Part shown: positions 13,001-23,829 of the stretch, in pieces
Numbering within the stretch: position 1 is the first letter of the stretch
How the letters are laid out: every line of letters begins with the position of its first letter
Source: Triglochin maritima
Lineage: Eukaryota > Streptophyta > Magnoliopsida > Alismatales > Juncaginaceae
Length of the DNA: 64,000 bases
Reading direction: 5' to 3'
Assembly: GCA_963682175.1 (NCBI GenBank)
Contig: OY821772.1
Span: 49,684,925 to 49,748,924 of the forward strand
Notes under the pieces: model-generated
Told to the model about the DNA's origin: nothing
What the model saw: only the letters and a program-made list of their open reading frames with translations
Database searches by the model: none
Position numbers and translations under genes: made by a program

Positions 13001-13024
13001 TATTACTTAATTTTTTGATGTGTC
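4071..13024. repeat. Satellite A array, diverged left block, part 2
   Basis: Continuous satellite A monomers, mostly of the TTAAACTGATGCGTCCG type with TTTTTAAAAATGACAC at the A-rich step. Contains a 3-monomer (508-bp) local duplication at about 6000-7010, shortened monomers lacking the AGCAAAAAAACC segment (8771-8790; 11758-11777), an out-of-register fusion at 7903-7912 where GGTAA joins AACTGATGCG, and a deletion at about 10425-10440. From 10718 onward the sequence repeats window positions 1-2307. No gene is seen. Confidence 0.95.
6000..7010 (+). repeat. 508-bp three-monomer tandem duplication
   Basis: The stretch GTAAAAATCATCAG followed by an unusual GGGGTATGATGACACGA variant at 6061-6120 recurs at 6569-6628, and the variant CTATTATAGCACACG at about 6377 recurs about 508 bp later. 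Offsets are constant across three monomers. A related version starts near 10727. This is a small higher-order repeat inside the diverged block. Confidence 0.8.
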
Positions 13025-13741
13025 CATGTCTTTCACTTAATTCCTTATTTAACTTGCACGAATGGTTCATTAGGCTAGGTGTGGATTGATCACCTATATA
13101 GAGTCGGCCCGTAGCATTACCGCGTCCATTGATCAACAAAATTTGTCCAACGAGTCGAGGTCTAGATTGAATAATGCATCTAGTTTGGATTTTGTGGGTA
13201 TATCCACTGAAAACCCTCAAGAGACAACACTCCTCCTCCTTGGCAACAAGGAAGTTTAACGGCTTGTTGCACGTGCTAAGTGCAACCGTGATTCCTACGA
13301 AAGTGAGTTAGGATTTCTTGTTTCTCGTTTGTTTTTCTCTTTTTTTGTTTTGCTCGGGACTAGCAAAAACTTAGGTGTGGGGGTATATGATTGACATCAT
13401 TTCATGCTTATATTTGTACCTTATATCCATTATCTTACACCTAAGCAATGCTATGTGACAAGTTTTATGTTTAGTTTTCAGGAATAAAGAGGTTTGAAGA
13501 GAAGAGTCATGAAAGGACCCAAAAGCAGGAAAAAAGACTTAATTGTGAGACCTGGGGACTAAGATGCAAGGGAGAAGGACCAGATCGTAAGACCGAAGGA
13601 CCTAAGAGCAAAACAGGAAACTCCACACCATCATGGGGAGTATTTTGACAATTCGATTCGGGTCGGAGCTCCAACAAACCAAGTAGATGCATTAAAGACC
13701 AAGAAATACTTCCAGCAAAGCCCAACACAAAACCCAGACGG

Positions 13742-13788
13742 ATCTGGGCTTTATAGACCGCCAATTGGCGGTCTGGATCAGCCCAGAT
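13742..13788. promoter_or_regulatory. 47-bp hairpin in LTR U3, copy 2
   Basis: Second copy of the nested palindrome (core 13755-13774, outer arms 13742-13750 and 13780-13788), unchanged. It lies upstream of the TATA box at 13894-13901. Confidence 0.6.
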
Positions 13789-13893
13789 TCGCTCAGTTTT
13801 CTCCTGGACTTGTATTAATGTGTGTTTAGGCTATTTTTGGTATTGGTTTAGTCCCACGTCGGGGGATTGTCCCGGATTAGCTTTTTCCATGCT

Positions 13894-13901
13894 TATAAAT
13901 A
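13894..13901 (+). promoter_or_regulatory. TATA box of the LTR, copy 2
   Basis: TATAAATA at the same place in the second LTR as 3177-3184 in the first. Confidence 0.6.
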
Positions 13902-14787
13902 GAACTCTTCACCTTCCATTGTAATCACCCATTGCTTGGTGGCATTCTCTCTACTAAGGAGTGAGCCTTGAAGCAAAAACTCAAGGTGGAGAAGAATGCT
14001 ACCTTCAATGTGAGTCATTTGTTAATAAAATAATTCTTCTAGTTTCTTTTAATCTTGTCTTTCATTTTGTGTATGCTTGTTTAGTCTTTCTTTTCCTTTT
14101 AAGCTTCTTCAATATTTCTTGCTTGATTAGTGTAGTTTCATTTCAGTATAATGCTTCATTTTTTAGAGTAGTTAGTTTAAATATGTGTGAGTAGTTCCAT
14201 CCCCTTTGGGGGTGGAGTAGATGTATGTACATGTTATGTAGGTGGTATGAATGCTTAATATGAATGTTTTGTGAGAAATATTAGTATGCTTGCTTGAATT
14301 ATTAAGAACCTTACTTGATGGTTTCTGCCATAGATTAGGTACACTCCATGCTTGTGTAAGTGTCTTAATAACAACCTTGCATTGCTCATATTAATCACCT
14401 AGGTTATTGTTGTAAATGATAGGTCTTGTCATGAGGTACTTCTTATGCATGAACAAACACTAACCACACTTGAGCTTATAGTATGCATTCAACACCACAC
14501 TTATTTCATGTGCACACACACACTCCACCCCTTAGGGGTTTTCCATTCCTGTGTTTTTATCTTCTTCATTAGTTGTTTAGCTTAGTTGTTTAGTTCTTTC
14601 ATTTCAGCTTGCTTGTTTACTAGTTTAGATTAGTGTAGTGTAGTGTAGTGTAATACATATTTCTCTCCTTCTTTTACCTCTCGCCATCGAACAAACCAAT
14701 CGTCGACACACCTCCCAGTGGACGACCCGTATTTGCCACCGTTTCAACCCGGTCGTGCACTTGCGGTTAATATAAAACGAACAATCA

Positions 14788-17700
14788 TGTCACATGACAG
14801 GAGTGGATATTATGCGCCGAAAATGTTAAGCTGATGCTTCCAAAGAGAAATTTTTAGATATTTCCGTTTTTAGCAAAAACCCCAAAGGCTATAGCACACG
14901 AATATCGGTAAAAACCCTCAGTTTTGTAAAAATGGCACTATTTCTATGTTTTTTGAGGCGTCTGATGACACGAATGGATATTCTACGACGAAAATGTTAA
15001 ACTGATGCGTCCGAAAAGAGATTTTTTGAAATTTCCCTATTTAGCAAAAAAAACAAAGGCTATCAAACGAATTTCGGTAAAAACCTTAGTTTTTAAAAAT
15101 GGCACTATTTCTTTGTTTTTTGTGGGGTCTGATGACATGACTTCATATTATATGACGAAAAATTTAACTGATGCGTCCGAAGAGGGATTTTTAGATATTT
15201 CCATTTTTAGCAAAAAACCCAAAGGCTATAGCACACAAATTTCGGTAAAAATCCTCAGTTTTGTAAAAATGGCACTATTTCTTTGTTTTTTAAGGGGTCT
15301 GATGACACGAATGGATATTGTACAACGAAAATGTTAAACAGATGCGTCTAAAGAGAGATTTTTTGAAATTTTCCTATTTAACAAAAAACCGACGCCTATA
15401 GCACACGAATTTCTGTAGAAACTCAAAGTTCTTAAGAATGACACTATTTCTTTGTTTTTTGATGGGTCAGATGACACAACTGGATATTATACGACGAAAA
15501 TGTTAAACTGATGCGTCCGAAGAGTGATTTTTAGATATTTCCCTTTTTAGAAAAAAACCAAAGGCTATTGCACACGAATTTCGGTAAAAATACTCAGTTT
15601 TTATAAATGACATTATTTCTTTGTTTTTTGTGGGGTCTGATGACACGACTTCCTACTATACGACAAAAATGTTAAACTGATGCGTCCGAAGAGAAATTTT
15701 TAGATATTTCCGTTTTTAGCAAAAGAAGCAAAGGCTATATAGCACACGAATATCGGTAAAAACCCTCAGTTTTGTAAAAATGGCACTATTTCTTTGTTTT
15801 TTGAGGCGTCTGATGACACAAATGAATATTTTACGACAAAAATGTTAAACTGATTTGTCCGACGGGAGATGTTTTTGAAAATTTCCGTATTTAGCAAAAG
15901 AAGCAAAGGCTATATAGCACACGAATTTCGGTAAAAACCATCAGTTTTTAAAAATGGCACTGTTTCTTTGTTTTTTGTGGGGTCTGATGACACGACTTCC
16001 TATTATACGATGAACATGCTAAACTGGTGCGTCCGAAAAGAGATTTTTAGATATTTCTAGTTTTAGCAACAAAACCAAAGGCTAGCACACAAATTTTGGT
16101 AAAAACACTTTTTAAAAATGGCACTATTTCTTTGTTTTTTGTGGGGTCTGATGACACGACTTCATATTATACCATGAAAATGTTAAACTGATCCGTCCGA
16201 AGAGAGATTTTTAGATATTTCTCTTTTTAGCAAAAAAGGAAAGGCTATATAGCACACGTATTTCGGTAAAAATTCTCAATTTTTAAAAATGACACTATTT
16301 CTTTGTTTTTTGATGTGTCAGATGAAAAGACTGGATATTATACGACAAAATGTTAAATTGATGCGTCCGGAGAGAAATTTTTAGATTTTTCCCTTTTTAG
16401 CAAAAGAAGCAAAGGCTATATAGCACATGAATATCGGTAAAAACCCTAAGTTTTGTAAAAATGGCACTATTTCTTTGTTTTTTGAGGCGTCTGATGACAC
16501 GAATGAATATTGTACGACGAAAATGTTAAACTGATTCGTCCGACAGGAGATTTTTTTAAAAATTTCCCTATTTAGCAAAAAAGCAAACGATATAGCACAC
16601 GAATTTCGGTAAAAACCCTCAGTTTTAAAAAGTGGGACTATTTCTGTTTTTTTGTGGGGTTTGATGACACGACTTCATATTATACGACGAAAATGTTAAA
16701 CTGGTGCGTCCGAAGAGTGATTTTTAGATATTCCCCATTTAGCAAAAAACCCAAAGCCTATAACACACGAATTTCGGTAAAACCCCTCAGTTTTTAAAAA
16801 TGTCACTATTTCTTTGTTTTTTGAGGGGTCACATGACACGACTGGATATTATACGACGAAAATGTTAAATGCTGCGTCTGAAGAGAGATTTTTAGATATT
16901 TCCCTATTTTGCAAAAAACCCAAAGTTTATTATAGCTCACGAATTTTGGTAAAAACCCTCAGTTCTTAAAAATAACACTATTTCTTTGTGATTTGATGTG
17001 TCATATGACAGGAGTGGATGTTATGCGCCGAAAATGTTACGTTGATGCGTCCGAAGAGAAATTTTAAGATATTTCCGTTTTAGCAAAAAAACCAAAGGCC
17101 GTCGTAGCACACGAATATCGGTAAAAACCCTCAGTTTTGTAAAAATGGCACTATTTCTTTGTTTTTTGAGGCGTTTGATGACACGAATGGATATTCTACG
17201 ACGAAAATGTTAAACTGATGCGTCCGAAAAGAGATTTTTTGAAATTTCCTTATTTAGAAAAAAACCAAGGCTATCACACCAATTTTGGTAAAAACCTCAG
17301 TTTTTAAAAATGGCACTGTTTCTTTGTTTTTTGTGGGGTCTGATGACATGACTTCATATTATACGACGAAAAATTTAACTGATGTGTCCGAAGAGGGTTT
17401 TTTAGATATTTCCATTTTTAGCAAAAAACCCAAAGGCTAGCACACGAATTTCGGTAAAAATCCTCAGTTTTGTAAAAATGGCACTATTTCTTTGTTTTTT
17501 GAGGGGTCTGATGACACGAATGGATATTATACGACGAAAATGTTAAACAGATGCGTCCAAAGAGAGATTTTATGAAATTTCCATATTTAACAAAAAACCG
17601 ACGGCTATAGCACACGAAGTTCTGTAAACACCCAGAGCTCTTAAGAATGACAATATTTCTTTGTTTTTTGATGGGTCAGATGACACAACTGGATATTATA

Positions 17701-18445
17701 CGACGAAAATGTTAAACTTGTGCGTCTGAAGAGTGATTTTTTGATATTTCCCTATTTAGACAAAAAACCAAAGGCTATAGCACACAAATTTTGGTAAAAA
17801 CCCTGAGTCTTTAAAAATGACACTATTTCTTTGTTTTTTTATGTGTCAGATGACACGACTGGATATTATACGACGAAAATGTTAAACTGATGCGTCCGAA
17901 GAGATATTTTTAGATATTTCCCTATTTAACAAAAAAAACCAAAGGCTATAGCACAGGAATTTCGGTAAAAACCATCAGTTTTTTAAAATGGCAATATTTC
18001 TTTGTTTTTTGTGGGGTATGATGACAGGACTTCCTATTATACGACGAAAATGTTAAACTGATGCGTCTGAAAAGAGATTTTTAGATATTTCTATTTTTAG
18101 CAAAAAAACCAAAGGCTAGCACACGAATTTTGGTAAAAACACTTAGTTTTTTTAAAATTACACTATTTTTTTTGTGGGGTCTGATGACACGACTTCATAT
18201 TATACCATGAAAATGTTAAACTGGTCCGTCCGAAGAGAGATTTTTCGATATTTCCTTTTTTAACAAAAAAAGGAAAGGATATATGTATTTCGGTAAAAAT
18301 TCTCAATTTTTAAAAATGACACTATTTCTTTGTTTTTAGATGTGTCAGATGACACGACTGGATATTATACGACGAAAATGTTAAACTGATGCGTCCGGAG
18401 AGAAATTTTTAGATATTTCCGTTTTTAGCAAAAGAAGCAAAGGCT
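14788..18445. repeat. Satellite A array, diverged left block, part 3
   Basis: Satellite A monomers resume after the second LTR copy with TGTCACATGACAGGAG and run to the plastid insert. Up to 16732 they duplicate the first block. Later monomers are independent variants, including several with the GTGTCAGATGACAC dyad. No gene is seen. Confidence 0.95.
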
Positions 18446-18756
18446 CTAATTTCTTCTCTAGCAGAATGTGAGAGATTACGTTTTGATTTACCAGAAGTAG
18501 AGGAGGAATTAGTAGCAGGTTATCAAACTGAATATTCTGGTATAAAATACGGTTTATTTTATGTCGCTTCTTACCTAAATTTATTAGTTTCTTCATTATT
18601 TGTAACAGTTCTATACTTAGGAGGGTTTCATTTTTCTATTCTTCCTGTTTTATTTATTCCTGAACTTTTAAATAAAATGGGTGGGATTTTTTGAATTATA
18701 ATTGGTATTTTATTACATTAGTTAAAGCTTATTTGTTTCTGTTTATTTCTATAGCA
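18446..18756 (+). pseudogene. ndhA: Plastid ndhA exon 2 fragment inserted in satellite (NUPT)
   Basis: About 310 bp interrupt a satellite monomer and translate in one plus frame from 18446 as [20 protein letters not shown], then a segment containing [20 protein letters not shown] and [17 protein letters not shown]. This is the membrane subunit NdhA of the chloroplast NADH dehydrogenase-like complex, encoded in plastid DNA. The copy is dead: no start, an in-frame TGA after MGGIF, a frameshift before the VKAYLFLFISIA segment, and both ends missing. CERLRFDL differs from the usual CERLPFDL. The right edge shares CTATAGCA with the satellite (18749-18756), suggesting microhomology end joining; the left edge follows AAAGGCT directly. 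Mitochondrial nad1 was considered and fits worse. Confidence 0.88.
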
Positions 18757-21700
18757 CAGGAATATCGGTAAAAACCCTCAGTTTTGTAAAAATGACACTA
18801 TTTACTTTGTTTTTTGAGGCGTCTGATGACACGAATGAATATTTTACGACGAAAATGTTAAACTGATTCGCCCGACGGGTGATTTTTTTTAAAACATTCC
18901 TATTTAGCAAAAAAGCAAACGATATAACACACGAATTTCGGTAAAAACCCTCGGTTTAAAAAAGTGGCACTATTTCTGTTTTTTTGTAGGGTTTGATGAC
19001 ACGACTTCATATTATACGACGAAAATGTTAAACTGGTGCGTCCGAAGAGTGATTTTTAGATATTTCCCTGTTTAGCAAAAAACCCAAAGGCTATAACACA
19101 CGAATTTCTATAAAAACCACCAGTTTTTAAAAATGACATTATTTCATTGTTTTTTGAGGGGTCACATGACACGACTTGATATTATACGACGAAAATGTTA
19201 AACTAATGCGTCCGAAGAGATTTTTAGATATTTCACTATTTAGCAAAAAACCAAAGGCTATATATAGCACACTAATTTTGGTAAAAAACCTCAGTTATTA
19301 AAAATTACACTATTTCTTTATTGTTTTGATGTGTCAGATGACACGACTGGATATTATACGACGAAAATGTTAAACTGATGCGTCCGAATAGAGATTTTTA
19401 GATATTTCCATTTTTTGGCAAAAAACCAAAGGCTATAAGACACGAATTTTGGTAAAAACCCTCAGTTTTTTAAAATGACACTATTTCTTTCTTTTTTGTG
19501 GGTTCGGAAGAGCGATTTTATTTCTTTGTTTTTGATGCGTCCAAAGAGTGATTTTATTTTTTTATTTTTTGATGGGTCCGATGATACAACTGGATATTAT
19601 ACGACGAAAATGTTAAACTGGTGCGTCCGACGAGTGATTTTTAGATATTTCCCTTTTTAGCAAAAAAACCAAAGGCTACACACACGAACTTCGGTAAAAA
19701 CCATCAGTTTTTAAAAATGACTCTATTTCTTTGTTTTTTGTGGGGTCTGATGACACGACTTACTATTATACGACGAAAATGTTAAACTGATGCGTCCTAA
19801 AAGAGATTTTTAGAAATTTCCCAATTTAGCAAAAAAACAAAGGCTATCACACGAATTTCGGTAAAAACCTTAGTTTTTAAAAATAGCACTATTTCTTTGT
19901 TTTTTGTGGGGTCTGATGACATGACTTCATATTATACGACGAAAAATGTAACTGATGCGTCCGAAGAGGGATTTTTAGATATTTCCATTTTTAGCAAAAA
20001 ACCAAAAGGCTATAGCACATAAATTTCGGTAAAAATCCTCAGTTTTGTAAAAATGGCACTATTTCTTTGTTTTTTGAGGGGTCAGATGACACGAATGGAT
20101 ATTATACGACGAAAATGTTAAACTGATGCGTCCGAAGAGAGATTGTTTGAAATTTTCCTATTTAACAAAAAACCGACCCCTATAGCACACGAATTTCTGT
20201 AAAAACCCAAATTTCTTAAGAATGACACTATTTCTTTGTTTTTTGATGGGTCAGATGACACGACTTCATATTATACGACGAAAATGTTAAACTGGTGCGT
20301 CCGAAGAGTGTTTTTTAGATATTTCCCGGTTTAGCAAAAAACCCAAATGCTATAACACACGAATTTCTGTAAAATCCCTCAGTTTTTAAAAATGACACTA
20401 TTTCTTTGTTTTTTGAGGGGTCAAATGACACGACTTGATATTATACGACGAAAATGTTAAACTAATGCGTCCGAAGAGATTTTTAGATATTTCACTATTT
20501 AGCAAAAAACCAAACGCTATATATAGCACACTAATTTCGGTAAAAAACCTCAGTTATTAAAAATTACACTATTTCTTTATTTTTTTGATGTGTCAGATGA
20601 CACGACTGAATATTATACGACGAAAATGTTAAACTGATGCGTCCGAATAGAGATCTTTAGATATTTCCATTTTTTGGCAAAAACCAAAGGCTATAGCACA
20701 CGAATTTCAGTAAAAACCCTCAGTTTTTAAAAATAACACTATTTCTTTTTTTTGTGGGGTCCAAAGAGTGATTTTATTTCCTTGTTTTTTGATGCCTCTG
20801 AAGAGTTATTTTATTTCTTTGTTTTTTGGTGGGTCAGATGACACAACTGGATATTATACGACGAAAATGTTAAACTGGTGCGTCCGAAGAGTGATTTTTA
20901 GATATTTCCTATTTTAGCAAAAAAAACCAAAGGCTACACACACGAACTTCGGTAAAAACCATCAGTTTTTAAAAATGACTCTATTTCTTTGTTTTTTGTT
21001 GGGTCTGATGACACGACTTACTATTATACGACGAAAATGTTAAACTGATGCGTCCAAAGAGAGATTTTCAGATATATCCTTATTTAGCAAAAAAACCAAA
21101 GGCTACATACCGCATACGAATTTCGGTAAAAACCCTCAGTTTTTAAAAATTGACACTATTTCTTTATTTTTTGATGTGTGAGATGGCACGACTGGATATT
21201 ATACGACGAAAATGATAAACTGATGCGTCCGAAAAGAGAGTTTTAGATATTTCCTTTTTTAGCAAAAAAAACGAAAGGCTATAGCACACGAATTTCAGTA
21301 AGAACCATCAATTTTTAAAAATTGACACTATTTCTTTATTTTTTGATGTGTCAGATGCACGACTGGATATTATACGACGAAAATGCTAAACTGATAAGTC
21401 TGAAGAGAGATTTTTAGATATTTTTCTCTTTTTAGCAAAAAAACTCAACGGCTACATCACACGAATTTCGGTAAAAACCCTTAGTTTTTAAAAAGGACAC
21501 TATTTCTTTGTTTTTTGATGTGTCAGATGACACGACTGCATATTATACGACGAAAATGTTAAACTGATGCGTCGGAATATATTTTTAGATATTTCCCTAT
21601 TTAACAAAAAAACAAAGGCTATAACACACGAATTTTGGTAAAAACATCAGTTTTTAAAAATGACACTATTTCTTTGTTTTTTGTGGGGTCTGATGACACG

Positions 21701-23801
21701 ACTTCCAATTATACGACGAAAATGTTAAACTGATGCGTCTGAAAAGAGATTTTCAGATATTTTCTTATTTAGCAAAAAACCAAAGCCTATAGCGCACGAA
21801 TTTCGGTAAAAACCCCCAGTTTTTAAAAATTGACACTATTTCTTTATTTTTTGATGTGTCAGATGGCACGACTGGATATTATACGACGAAAATGTTAAAC
21901 TGATGCGTCCGAAAATAGATTTTTAGATATTTCCCTTTTTAGCAAAAAAACCAAAGGCTATTGCACACGAATTTCGGTAAGAACCATCAATTTTAAAAAA
22001 TTGACATTATTTCTTTATTTTTTGATGTGTCAGATGCACGACTGGATATTATACGACGAAAATGTTAAACTGATGCGTCCGAAGAGAGATTTGTAGATAT
22101 TTTTCTCTTTTTAGCAAAAAAACCCAAAGGCTACACGAACTTCGGTAAAAACCATAAGTTATTAAAAATGACCTTATTTCTTTGTTTTTTCTGGGGTCTG
22201 ATGACACAACTTCCAATTATACAACGAAAATGTTAAACCGATGTGTCTGAAAAGAGATTTTCAGATATTTCCTTATTTAGCGAAAAACCAAAGCCTATAG
22301 CACACGAATTTCGGTAAGAAGTATCAGTTTTTAAAAATTGACACTATTACTTTATTTTTGATGTGTCAGATGGCACGACTGGATATTATACTACGAAAAT
22401 GTTAAACTGATGCGTCCGAAAAGGGATTTTTAGATATTTCCCTTTTTAGCAAAAAAACCAAAGGCTACACGAACTTTGGTAAAAACATCAGTTTTTAAAA
22501 ATGACCCTATTTCTTTGTTTTTTGTGGGGTCTGATGACACGACTTCCAATTATACGAGGAAAATGTTAAACTGATGTGTCCGAAAAGAGATTTTCAGATA
22601 TTTCCTTATTTAGCAAAAAACCAAAGACTATATATAGCACACGAATTTCGGTAAAAACCTTCAGTTTTTAAAAATTGACACTATTTCTTTATTTTTTGAT
22701 ATGTCAGATGGCACGACTGGATATTATACGACGAAAATGTTAAACTGATCCGTCCGAAAACAGATTTTTAGATGTTTCCCTTTTTACCAAAAAAACAAAA
22801 GGCAATAGCACACGAATTTTGGTAAGAACCATCAATTTTAAAAAATTGACATTATTTCTTTATTTTTTGATGTGTCGAATGCACGACTGGATATTATACG
22901 AGGAAAATGGTAAACTGATGCGTCCGAAGAGAGATTTTTAGATATTTTTCTCTTTTTAGCAAAAAAACCCAAAGGCTACACGAACTTCGGTAAAAACCAT
23001 AAGTTATTAAAAATGACATTATTTCTTTGTTTTTTGTGGGGTCTGATGATACAACTTCCAATTATACAACGAAAATGTTAAACTGATGTGTCTGAAAAGA
23101 GATTTTCAGATATTTCCTTATTTAGCAAAAAACCAAAGCCTATGGCACACGAATTTCGGTAAGAACTATCATTTTTTAAAAATTGACACTATTACTTTAT
23201 TTTTTGATGTGTCAGATGACACGACTGGATATTATACGACGAAAATGTTAAACTAATGCGTCCGAAAAGGGATTTTTAGATATTTCTCTTTTTAGCAAAA
23301 AAACCAAAGGCTACACGAACTTTGGTAAAAACATCAGTTTTTAAAAATGACCCTATTTCTTTATTTTTTGTGGGGTCTGATGACACAACTTCCAATTATA
23401 CGAGGAAAATGTTAAACTGATGCGTCCGAAAAGAGAATTTCAGATATTTCCTTATTTAGCAAAAAACCAAAGACTATAGCACACGAATTTCGGTAAAAAC
23501 CCTCAGTTTTTAAAAATTGACACTACTTCTTTATTTTTTGATGTGTCAGATGGCACGACTGGATATTATACGACGAAAATGTTAAACTGATGTGTCCGAA
23601 AAGAGATTTTTAGTTATTTCCCTTTTTAGAAAAAAAACCAAATGGCACACGAATTTCGGTAAAAACACTCAGTGTTTAAGAATTGACCCTATTTCTTTGT
23701 TTTATGTTGTGTCAGATGGCGCGACTGGATATAATACGACGAAAATGTTAAACTGATACGTCCGAAAAGAGATTTTTAGATATTTCCCTATGACATAACT
23801 C
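18757..23801. repeat. Satellite A array, diverged left block, part 4
   Basis: Satellite A monomers from the ndhA insert to the junction with satellite B. A block of about 680 bp (about 19000-19680) recurs about 1259 bp downstream (about 20260-20940). Each copy includes strongly shortened units of about 50 bp (19495-19575 and 20753-20835). From 21050 onward a variant with AAAAATTGACACTATTTC and GATGTGTCAGATGGCACGA alternates with other types, organised as a repeat of about 845 bp. No gene is seen. Confidence 0.93.
22075..23765 (+). repeat. Two tandem copies of an 845-bp (five-monomer) higher-order repeat
   Basis: The marker GATATTTTTCTCTTTTTAGC after GCGTCCGAAGAG occurs in monomers starting at 22075 and 22920. 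Other diagnostic variants (CTACACGAACTTCGG, ATACAACGAAAATG, CGAGGAAAATG) follow in the same order in each copy, with offsets of 845-846 bp. Copies differ at several positions, so this repeat is older than those at the right end of the window. Confidence 0.75.
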
Positions 23802-23829
23802 TACGACAAAAATGTTAAACTGATAAGTC
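23788..23829. other. Mosaic junction between satellite A and satellite B
   Basis: Satellite A breaks at ATATTTCCC, followed by a scrap resembling satellite B (CTATGACATAACTC, 23788-23801), then a scrap of satellite A (TACGACAAAAATGTTAAACT, from 23802), then satellite B for good from AAGTCATCCAATTTT (23825). AAGTC fits both families, since satellite A has a GATAAGTC variant at about 21391 and satellite B has CAAGTC in every unit. Two switches within 40 bp suggest template switching or repeated end joining. Confidence 0.65.

Larger units (their letters stand above)
13025..14787 (+). mobile_element. 5'-truncated LTR retrotransposon, copy 2
   Basis: Identical by eye to 2308-4070 at an offset of 10717. 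It carries the same internal fragment, polypurine tract (13374-13383), 1400-bp LTR (13388-14787, TGATTG to CAATCA), hairpin (13742-13788) and TATA box (13894-13901). Since the flanking satellite is duplicated with it, it arose by segmental duplication and not by a second insertion. Confidence 0.8.
13388..14787 (+). repeat. Long terminal repeat (1400 bp), copy 2
   Basis: Same TG..CA borders and same internal elements as the LTR at 2671-4070. No difference between the two LTRs was noticed by eye, so little time has passed since duplication, or the copies have been homogenised. Confidence 0.75.
10718..16732 (+). repeat. Segmental duplication, right copy
   Basis: Copy of 1-6015 at a fixed offset of 10717 bp. 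Ends at 16732, where GATATTCCCCATTTAGC replaces GATATTTCCCTATTTAAC of the left copy. The 4.7 kb between the copies (6016-10717) is not repeated after 16732, so this is either a tandem duplication whose second unit was later cut, or an exchange between two array regions. Confidence 0.9.

Noticed and set aside
2308..14787. Two independent retrotransposon insertions
   Set aside because: Flanking satellite, truncation point and all indels are shared at a constant offset of 10717 bp, so one insertion was later duplicated.
18446..18756. Mitochondrial nad1 fragment
   Set aside because: The peptide around [20 protein letters not shown] and [12 protein letters not shown] fits plastid NdhA; nad1 has a different pattern around the same conserved motif.
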